Origin: Qipengyuania citrea | Lineage (GTDB): Bacteria > Pseudomonadota > Alphaproteobacteria > Sphingomonadales > Sphingomonadaceae | Assembly (NCBI RefSeq): GCF_009828015.1 | Contig: NZ_WTYG01000002.1 | Coordinates: 62,001 to 126,000 of the forward strand | Direction of reading: 5' to 3' | DNA: 64,000 bases | Part shown: in pieces, positions 58,072 to 64,000 of the stretch | Layout of the letters: each line of letters starts with the position of its first letter | Position numbering within the stretch: the first letter of the stretch is position 1 | The notes under the pieces: model-generated | What the model was told of the DNA's origin: nothing | What the model saw: the letters and a program-made list of their open reading frames with translations, nothing else | Database searches by the model: none | Translations under genes and position numbers: made by a program

Positions 58072-58470
58072 TTACATCACGCCAAGCGTGATCAGCACCG
58101 CAACCACCGCGAGGCCGAGCAGCGTCAGCATCGTCACCAGCGTGCCGATCATGCGCGGCTTGGTCGCGCCTTCGCCGTCCATGCCGAAGCCGTGCGCCAC
58201 GCGGCCAAGCATGTAGATCGCCGCCACCCAGGCCAGCCAGGGATCGCCCTTGCCGGTCAGTTCGATGGCCGCAATCAGCACCAGGACGAACGGTGTGTTC
58301 TCGACGAAATTGAGCTGCGCGCGCATCCGCCGCGTCAGCGGACCGCCCGCATCGTCGCCGTGGATGGTCTTGGTCGCGCCGCGCATCTGCCCGACTCGGA
58401 TCGCAAGCCACAGGTTGATGATCGCCGCTGCAGCCGCCGCGGTCAGTGTAACCGGCAGGATAATGCCCAT
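58072..58470 (-). CDS. MAPEG-family membrane protein
   Basis: A 132-residue protein with four membrane segments (IILPVTLTAAAAAAIINLWL, FVLVLIAAIEL, WLAWVAAIYMLGRVAHGFG, TLVTMLTLLGLAVVAVLITL). It has the RMRAQLNFVENTPFVLVL region typical of MAPEG. Eukaryotic members conjugate glutathione or make eicosanoids; the bacterial role is unclear. Start at ATG 58470. Confidence 0.85.
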   Translation of the reverse strand: MGIILPVTLTAAAAAAIINLWLAIRVGQMRGATKTIHGDDAGGPLTRRMRAQLNFVENTPFVLVLIAAIELTGKGDPWLAWVAAIYMLGRVAHGFGMDGEGATKPRMIGTLVTMLTLLGLAVVAVLITLGVM

Positions 58471-58565
58471 GTTTCTCTCCCTTGCGTTCCCCGTGAACGC
58501 TACCCGCCTGCGTGCTAGGGCGAAGCCCGTCGCCGTGCAATCCCGCCGCGGCATGCGGAATCGGG

Positions 58566-58593
58566 TTGCATCGCCTGCAAATTTGGCTATTAC
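58566..58593 (+). promoter_or_regulatory. possible sigma-70 promoter for rpmF-plsX-fabH
   Basis: TTGCAT, 16 bases and TATTAC resemble -35 and -10 boxes upstream of rpmF. The leader to ATG 58712 would be about 110 bases. Not confirmed by any further signal. Confidence 0.4.
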
Positions 58594-58711
58594 GCGCGCC
58601 TTCACCGTCACGGTCGGGATTTTCGGGTTCACGCGCTCTTGCAGCGTGCCGGACCATCCCCTAGGGCGGCCACCGAAATTGATTGTAATTGTTTGAGGAA
58701 CAGGTGCCGCC

Positions 58712-58891
58712 ATGGCCGTCCCCAAGAGGAAAGTATCGCCCCACCGTCGCGGCAACCGCCGCTCGCATGATTCGCTCAAGGTCGAAGCTCATCACGAGTG
58801 CTCGAACTGCGGCGAACTCAAGCGGCCGCACAATCTGTGCCCGCACTGCGGATATTACAACGGCCGCGAAATCATCGCCGTCGGTCTGTAA
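58712..58891 (+). CDS. rpmF: 50S ribosomal protein L32
   Basis: A 59-residue basic protein ([20 protein letters not shown]) with zinc-type Cys pairs [22 protein letters not shown]. Its length and sequence are those of L32. GAGGAA lies about 12 bases upstream of the ATG. Followed by plsX after 27 bases, the usual order. Confidence 0.97.
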   Translation: MAVPKRKVSPHRRGNRRSHDSLKVEAHHECSNCGELKRPHNLCPHCGYYNGREIIAVGL

Positions 58892-58918
58892 GACCGTCAG
58901 CCAAGCCGGAGACAGCGC

Positions 58919-59956
58919 ATGAGCCTGCCGCGTATCGCCGTCGATGCGATGGGCGGTGATGAAGGTGTGCGCGTCATGGTGGAAGGCGCCGCGCTTGCGC
59001 GTCGCCGCCACGACAAGTTCCAGTTCCTGCTGGTTGGCGACGAAACACGCATCAAGGCCGCGCTCGATACGCACCCCGGCATGGCAGGGGCGTCCGAGAT
59101 CCTGCATTGCACCGACGTGGTCGGCGGCGACGAGCTGCCGAGCCGCGCCTTGCGGCGCGCCAAGACCACCAGCATGGGCCTTGCGGTCAATGCGGTGAAG
59201 CAGGGCGATGCCGGCGCCGCCGTGTCGGGCGGCAACACCGGCGCGCTGATGGCGATGAGCAAGCTCGCGCTGCGCACCATGCCCGGGCTTGACCGGCCGG
59301 CGCTGGCCGCGCTGCTGCCGACGCTGACCGACGACGATGTCGTCATGCTCGACCTCGGCGCCAATCGTGAATGCGACGCGCGCAACCTCATCCAGTTCGC
59401 CATCATGGGCGCGGCCTATTCGCGCATCGTGACCGGCCGCGAACGCCCGCGCACCCGGCTGCTCAACATCGGAACCGAGGAAACCAAGGGCACCGAAGAT
59501 ATCCAGGCCGCCGCCGAGGCGCTGCGCGCCGCCACCGGGCTGGCGATGGATTTCGAAGGCTATGTCGAAGCCGACAAGATCAACCGCGGCGAATGCGACG
59601 TGGTGGTCTGCGACGGGTTCTCGGGTAATATTGCACTGAAGGCGATCGAGGGCGCGGCGCGCTTCGTCACCGACCTGCTGCGCAATGCCTTCACCAGCTC
59701 GCTGCGCTCGAAGATCGGCTTCCTCGTCTCGCGTCCCGCGACCGACCTGCTGCGCCACCATCTCGACCCCAACAACCACAATGGCGCGGTCTTCCTCGGC
59801 CTCAACGGCGTGGTGGTGAAAAGCCACGGCAGCGCCAATGCCAAGGGCGTCGCCAATGCGGTGGAAGTCGCCGCGCGGCTGCTGGAGGACGACATCACCA
59901 ACCGCATCAAACGCGATCTGGGCGAAATCGAAGCGGCGGGCGTTACCGCGAAATGA
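58919..59956 (+). CDS. plsX: phosphate acyltransferase PlsX
   Basis: Makes acyl-phosphate from acyl-ACP to start phospholipid synthesis with PlsY. The 345-residue protein has [19 protein letters not shown] at the start, [20 protein letters not shown], and [20 protein letters not shown]. Its stop overlaps the fabH ATG (ATGA). Normal length. Confidence 0.97.
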   Translation: MSLPRIAVDAMGGDEGVRVMVEGAALARRRHDKFQFLLVGDETRIKAALDTHPGMAGASEILHCTDVVGGDELPSRALRRAKTTSMGLAVNAVKQGDAGAAVSGGNTGALMAMSKLALRTMPGLDRPALAALLPTLTDDDVVMLDLGANRECDARNLIQFAIMGAAYSRIVTGRERPRTRLLNIGTEETKGTEDIQAAAEALRAATGLAMDFEGYVEADKINRGECDVVVCDGFSGNIALKAIEGAARFVTDLLRNAFTSSLRSKIGFLVSRPATDLLRHHLDPNNHNGAVFLGLNGVVVKSHGSANAKGVANAVEVAARLLEDDITNRIKRDLGEIEAAGVTAK

Positions 59957-60918
59957 TCCGTTCGGTGATCACCGGCACGGGTTCGGCATTGCCCGCCAAA
60001 TGCGTCACCAATGCCGATCTCGCCGCCAGGGTGGACACCAGCGACGAATGGATCGTCGAGCGGACCGGCATCCGCCAGCGCTATATCGCGGACGATAGCG
60101 AGACGACCTCCACTCTCGCCACCGCGGCAGCGCGCAACGCGCTCGAAGCGGCGGGCGTCGATGCGCAGGAAATCGGCCTGATCGTCCTCGCTACCGCAAC
60201 TCCCGACCATACCTTCCCCGCCACCGCCACGCAGGTGCAGGCGGCGCTGGGGTGCGGCGGCGGGGTGGCCTTCGACGTGCAGGCCGTGTGCTCGGGCTTT
60301 CTCTATGCGCTGGCCACTGCCGATTCGCTGCTGCGGACCGGGATGGCGACAAAGGCGCTGGTGATCGGTTCGGAAACCTTCAGCCGCATTCTCGACTGGG
60401 ACGATCGCACCACCTGCGTATTGTTCGGCGATGGCGCGGGGGCGGTCGTGCTCGAGGCACAGGACGTCGCCGCGGACGGCCCCGGCATCCTCGCCAGCCG
60501 CCTGCATGCCGATGGGCAGCACAAGGACATGCTCTATGTCGACGGCGGGCCTTCGACCACGGGCACGGTCGGCAAATTGCGCATGAAGGGCCGCGAGGTG
60601 TTCCGCCACGCGGTCGTCAATCTCGCCAGCGTGCTCAAGGAAGTGCTCGAGGAATCGGGCACCAGCGCCGCCGATATCGACTGGGTGGTGCCGCACCAGG
60701 CCAATGCCCGCATCCTCGATGCCACCGCGCGCAAGCTCGACCTGCCGGCCGAAAAGGTCGTGGTGACAGTCGACCGGCACGCCAACACCTCGGCAGCCTC
60801 GGTCCCGCTCGCGCTCGATACCGCGATGCGCGATGGCCGGATCAAGCCCGGCGATCTGGTGATGTTCGAGGCGATGGGCGGCGGCTTCACCTGGGGCGCC
60901 TCGCTCGCGCGGATGTAA
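59953..60918 (+). CDS. fabH: 3-oxoacyl-ACP synthase III
   Basis: First condensation of fatty acid synthesis, acetyl-CoA with malonyl-ACP. The 321-residue protein has the catalytic Cys113 in [12 protein letters not shown], His in PHQANARI and Asn in [12 protein letters not shown]. Overlaps plsX by 4 bases. Normal length. Confidence 0.97.
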   Translation: MIRSVITGTGSALPAKCVTNADLAARVDTSDEWIVERTGIRQRYIADDSETTSTLATAAARNALEAAGVDAQEIGLIVLATATPDHTFPATATQVQAALGCGGGVAFDVQAVCSGFLYALATADSLLRTGMATKALVIGSETFSRILDWDDRTTCVLFGDGAGAVVLEAQDVAADGPGILASRLHADGQHKDMLYVDGGPSTTGTVGKLRMKGREVFRHAVVNLASVLKEVLEESGTSAADIDWVVPHQANARILDATARKLDLPAEKVVVTVDRHANTSAASVPLALDTAMRDGRIKPGDLVMFEAMGGGFTWGASLARM

Positions 60919-60946
60919 GGGCAGCCCCGTAGCCGCGGGAACCCGT

Positions 60947-60975
60947 TTGCCAGCGCGCTGCCAAACCTCTATATT
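60947..60975 (+). promoter_or_regulatory. strong sigma-70 promoter for ihfA-merR
   Basis: TTGCCA, 17 bases and TATATT match -35 and -10 boxes at ideal spacing. The leader to ATG 61039 would be about 57 bases. Confidence 0.65.
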
Positions 60976-61038
60976 GCTTGGTGAAGTTCGAGTTGGGGTC
61001 GCATTCCCGTTCAGGGTCGTTTCTGGGGGAAGGATAGA

Positions 61039-61344
61039 ATGGATATGATGCGCTCCGTAGGCACGCTTACCCGGGCCGATCTGGCCGAGACGATCAACCG
61101 CAAGATGGGGCTGTCGCGCGCCGAGTCGCTCGACATGGTCGAAGCGATCCTCGGCAAGATGTGCGATGCGCTGGCCGACGGCGAGAACGTTAAGATTTCG
61201 GGCTTCGGCAGCTTCGTGCTGCGCGACAAGAAGGAACGTATCGGCCGCAACCCCAAGACTGGGGTCGAAGTGCCGATCACGCCCCGCCGGGTGATGACCT
61301 TTCGCGCCAGCCAGCTGCTCAAGGAGCGGATTGCAAACGGCTGA
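61039..61344 (+). CDS. ihfA: integration host factor subunit alpha
   Basis: DNA-bending protein; one half of IHF. The 101-residue HU/IHF-fold protein has [40 protein letters not shown] and the alpha-type [20 protein letters not shown]. Has its own promoter and is followed by the MerR gene 20 bases later. Supports sigma-54 promoters elsewhere in general. Confidence 0.95.
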   Translation: MDMMRSVGTLTRADLAETINRKMGLSRAESLDMVEAILGKMCDALADGENVKISGFGSFVLRDKKERIGRNPKTGVEVPITPRRVMTFRASQLLKERIANG

Positions 61345-61364
61345 GGCCGGGACAAGGGTGCGCG

Positions 61365-61733
61365 ATGGCTGAATTCGACGACGGCAAGGAAGAGGGCGCG
61401 CTGCGCACCATCGGCGAAGTTGCCCGCGCGACCGGGATCAAGGCGCATGTGCTGCGTTACTGGGAACAGCAGTTCCCCATGCTCAAGCCGCTCACCCGCA
61501 GCGGCGGCCGGCGGTACTACCGCCCCGAAGACGTGGCGCTGGTCGAACGCATCGACGCGCTGGTCAATCGCCAGGGCTACACGCTGAAAGGCGCCAAGGC
61601 GGCGCTCAAGGGCGCTCCCGATCCGCAGGCAGCCGCGCAGGCTGCCGATCCGCGCACCGCTCCGGTCGATGGCGACCTGGTCGCGCGCCTCAAGTCCATC
61701 CGCGCCGACCTGGCGGCTGCGCTGGCAGCCTGA
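61365..61733 (+). CDS. MerR-family regulator
   Basis: A 122-residue protein with the MerR winged helix (RTIGEVARATGIKAHVLRYW) and GGRRYYRPEDVALVERIDAL, then a coil and an Ala-rich tail. No effector-binding Cys or domain is visible, as for the small family next to ihfA in many alphaproteobacteria and other bacteria. Regulon unknown. Confidence 0.9.
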   Translation: MAEFDDGKEEGALRTIGEVARATGIKAHVLRYWEQQFPMLKPLTRSGGRRYYRPEDVALVERIDALVNRQGYTLKGAKAALKGAPDPQAAAQAADPRTAPVDGDLVARLKSIRADLAAALAA

Positions 61734-61740
61734 ACCCGGC

Positions 61741-63120
61741 TCAGTCGCTGGGGATCAGCGTCAGTTCGGTCTGGCGCCCGTCGAGGAAGCGCACCGTCTC
61801 GCCATCGAAGAACGCGTCTTCCTCCGAACGGAAATCGACCACCTGTCCGCCCCATTCGGGCACCGCGTTGTAGGACGTCAGTTCGATCGACCACGCGGTG
61901 TCGGGCTGGAGGATGTACTCGCCGCGCGGATCGCCGCCCTGATTGTCCCAGAACCCGATCGGCGTGCCCGCGCCGTGGCCGTGCAGCCCGATCGGGTGCG
62001 AATAGATCGAGGGATCGAGCCCCTCCGCAATCGCCCTGCGCCGCGCGCGGGCGAGGATTTCGTTGCCGCTCGATCCTGCCGCGAAGCTGCCGATCAGCGC
62101 CTCCTGCACGCGGTTGGTGGCTGCCAGCCCGGCGCGGAGGCCCGCGGGCGCCTCGCTCTCGCCCGGCTTGAGGACATAGGCGAGATGCTGCGTATCGGTG
62201 TTGAGCCGCAGGTAGGTGATGCCGAAATCGGTCCACAGCAGGTCGCCCGGGAGGATCACCGTATCGCCGCGGAGCATCCCCTCGGCGCCCTCGCGCTGGA
62301 TGCCGACCGAGGGGTGGAACCACGGCGTCAGGCCGTGCGCGGCGAGCGTGTCGCGATACCACCACTGGACATCGGCGGCCGTGGTTTCCCCCGGCGTGAT
62401 GACCGCGCGCGAGAAAGCCTGCGCGATCAGCGCATGCGCGATTCGCACGACCCCGGGGTAAAGCGCGATCTCGGCGGGTGTGCGCGTTTCGAGCCAGCGG
62501 GTCGCCAGTTGTTCGCCCGACACGATCCGCTCGCGGTACTCGGGCGCGAGCGCCTCCTTCATCATCCGGTACTGGCTCAGCGTCATCCCATCGCCGAAGG
62601 CTGACAGATCGGACGTGTTGATCGCGATGTTCGCCGGATCGCGCTGCGCGATGATGTCCGCCACCGCCTGCCACTGGTCGGGCTGCTGCTCGGGATCCCA
62701 AGCTGCCTCGAACAGGTCGCCAAGCCCATAACGGCTGACGGTCAGCCGCTCGATTTCCTGCCCTTCGCCGGGATCGTGGAAGATCAGGATCGTCCGCCGC
62801 CGCGCATGCATGCTTTGCGCATCCAGCATCGTCGCAATGACCGGCTCCTCGAAATATTCGCGCGCCATCAGCACCCACATGGCGATGCCCTGTTCGCGCA
62901 TGATTGCGGGAACGACCGTCTCCAGCCGCTGTGCCAGCACCGCGTCGATCACCTCGGCGCGCGCGCGCATGGAAAGCAGCGGCGGCATGGCGGGGGCCGC
63001 CTGTTCGGTTTCGCTCATGCCGATCTGCGTCGGCGCGGCGGACGCGGCAGCGAGCGCGGCGGGGCAGTGGGCGGCGCAGCCCAGCAGCAGGGCGGCAAGT
63101 GGCAGGCGCAGCGACATCAT
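61741..63120 (-). CDS. exported M24-family (aminopeptidase P-like) protein
   Basis: A 459-residue protein with a signal peptide (RLPLAALLLGCAAHCPAALA), so probably periplasmic. The creatinase/pita-bread domain (about 215-450) has metal-site candidates Asp in LLWTDFGITY and LNTDTQHLAY, His in LHGHGAGTPIG, and Glu in SIELTSYNAV and DFRSEEDAFF. The ligand order fits M24 peptidases, but the first Asp spacing is unusual. GGGGGAGA lies 6 bases before ATG 63120. May cleave Xaa-Pro bonds; substrate unproven. Confidence 0.85.
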   Translation of the reverse strand: MMSLRLPLAALLLGCAAHCPAALAAASAAPTQIGMSETEQAAPAMPPLLSMRARAEVIDAVLAQRLETVVPAIMREQGIAMWVLMAREYFEEPVIATMLDAQSMHARRRTILIFHDPGEGQEIERLTVSRYGLGDLFEAAWDPEQQPDQWQAVADIIAQRDPANIAINTSDLSAFGDGMTLSQYRMMKEALAPEYRERIVSGEQLATRWLETRTPAEIALYPGVVRIAHALIAQAFSRAVITPGETTAADVQWWYRDTLAAHGLTPWFHPSVGIQREGAEGMLRGDTVILPGDLLWTDFGITYLRLNTDTQHLAYVLKPGESEAPAGLRAGLAATNRVQEALIGSFAAGSSGNEILARARRRAIAEGLDPSIYSHPIGLHGHGAGTPIGFWDNQGGDPRGEYILQPDTAWSIELTSYNAVPEWGGQVVDFRSEEDAFFDGETVRFLDGRQTELTLIPSD

Positions 63121-63145
63121 CGAATTCTCCCCCGTGGCAGCGCGG

Positions 63146-64000
63146 CTATTCGGCCGCGAGCAGTTCTTCGGCCGCGCCCAGATCGACGCTGACCAGCCGG
63201 CTGACGCCCTTCTCGATCATGGTCACACCGAACAGCCGGTGCATCCGGCTCATCGTCACCGCATTGTGCGTCACGATCAGATAGCGGGTCTGCGTCTCGC
63301 GCGTCTCGCGCGTCATCGCGTCGAGCAGGTCGCAGAAGCGGTCGATATTGGCATCGTCCAGTGGCGCATCGACCTCGTCGAGCACGCAGATCGGCGCCGG
63401 ATTGGTCAGGAACAGCGCGAAGATCAGTGCGGTCGCGGTCAGCGCCTGTTCGCCACCCGACAGCAGCGTGAGCGATTGCAGCTTCTTGCCCGGCGGCTGC
63501 GCGAAGATCTCGAGGCCCGCTTCGAGCGGATCGTCGCTGTCGATCAGCGCGAGATGCGCTTCACCGCCTTCGAACAGCCGCATGAACAAGCGCTTGAAGT
63601 GGTCGTTGACCTGTTCGAACGCGGCGCGCAGCCGTTCGCGCCCCTCGCGGTTGAGATTGCCGATCGACCCGCGCAGCCGGCTGACCGCCTCGCGCAGTTC
63701 CTCCTGCTCGGCGGCATTGCTGCCATGCTCGCTCTCGATCCGTTCGAGTTCTTCCGCGGCCACCAGATTGACCGGTCCGATCCGCTCGCGGCTGGCGGTG
63801 AGCCGGTCCATCTCCTCGCTCTCCGCCTCCGCTGCGGCAATCGCTTCCTCGTCGAATTCATAGCGCTGCGGCAGCAGCGGGGGCGGACACTGGAAACGCT
63901 CTCCCGACACCCGCGCCATCTCGATCCGGCGGCCGTCCTGGTTCTCGGCGCGTTCGGTCAGGCCGGCGCGGCTTTCGCGCGCCCTGGCCAGCGCTTCATT
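63146..64000 (-). CDS. smc: chromosome segregation ATPase SMC, C-terminal part
   Basis: C-terminal 284 residues of an SMC protein; the reading frame stays open to base 64000 on the minus strand, so the N-terminal ATPase half, hinge and much of the coiled coil lie beyond the window. Visible: coiled-coil end ([24 protein letters not shown]), the ABC signature [20 protein letters not shown] and Walker [22 protein letters not shown] with ScpA and ScpB condenses and segregates the origin region. Confidence 0.93.
   Translation of the reverse strand, partial: NEALARARESRAGLTERAENQDGRRIEMARVSGERFQCPPPLLPQRYEFDEEAIAAAEAESEEMDRLTASRERIGPVNLVAAEELERIESEHGSNAAEQEELREAVSRLRGSIGNLNREGRERLRAAFEQVNDHFKRLFMRLFEGGEAHLALIDSDDPLEAGLEIFAQPPGKKLQSLTLLSGGEQALTATALIFALFLTNPAPICVLDEVDAPLDDANIDRFCDLLDAMTRETRETQTRYLIVTHNAVTMSRMHRLFGVTMIEKGVSRLVSVDLGAAEELLAAE

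Overview
This 64 kb window comes from a high-GC alphaproteobacterium. The best fit is Sphingomonadales, probably an Erythrobacteraceae member (Erythrobacter, Qipengyuania or Altererythrobacter type). The reasons are gene content and order: lptD-surA-pdxA-rsmA, purM beside an hda-type gene, pepA-DUF2256-holC, an F1-only atpHAGDC operon, rpmF-plsX-fabH-ihfA-merR, and many short erythrobacter/sphingomonad-like intergenic repeats. Genus is an inference from recall of these families; no search was run. The window is mostly core chromosome. No rRNA, tRNA, CRISPR array, transposase or prophage was seen.

Layout. 1-3.8 kb: leftward arginine succinyltransferase genes (M20 hydrolase, astA, astB) behind a sigma-54-like promoter, with a near-perfect sigma-54 promoter at the left edge firing out of the window; malate synthase G (glcB) is divergent. 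6-11.7 kb: leftward lptD, surA, pdxA, rsmA for envelope and ribosome biogenesis. 11.8-15.5 kb: rightward pepA, DUF2256, holC, a lipoprotein, ndk and an NTF2-like gene. 15.5-18.8 kb: leftward purM, a purN fused in frame to an MmcQ/YjbR domain, and a sulfotransferase. 18.9-21.8 kb: rightward DUF2066/HMA-like protein, hdaA, cysE, DUF2794. 21.9-29.6 kb: SDR, gph, glmU, a lipoprotein, a small HNH protein, an S9 peptidase and a GT39-like membrane enzyme.

29.7-34.8 kb: leftward F1 ATP synthase operon atpHAGDC, interrupted by a small lipoprotein gene between atpG and atpD. 35-43.3 kb: TauD-type dioxygenase, a membrane-anchored trypsin-like protease, Ada, a siderophore-interacting protein, a DUF5666-OmpA protein, an FeS photolyase, and an azoR/HxlR divergon. 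43.2-53 kb: cinA-type gene, priA, DUF4197, transaldolase, cobT, nitroreductase, cysS, DUF559, a D-2-hydroxyacid dehydrogenase. 53.1-56.9 kb is the most accessory-looking part: an aldehyde dehydrogenase, an AT-richer patch with two small membrane proteins among degenerate repeats, and an S24/LexA-like regulator divergent from two small genes around a double palindrome. 57-64 kb: cytochrome c lipoprotein, MBL hydrolase, MAPEG protein, rpmF-plsX-fabH-ihfA-merR, an M24 peptidase-like protein and the C-terminal part of smc, cut by the window end.

No large undescribed system is evident. The observations I rate highest are the sigma-54 control and possible AstE replacement in the arginine operon, the PurN-YjbR fusion, the lipoprotein inside the ATP synthase operon, the S24 module with its operator, and three genes whose Shine-Dalgarno region lies in or beside a strong hairpin.
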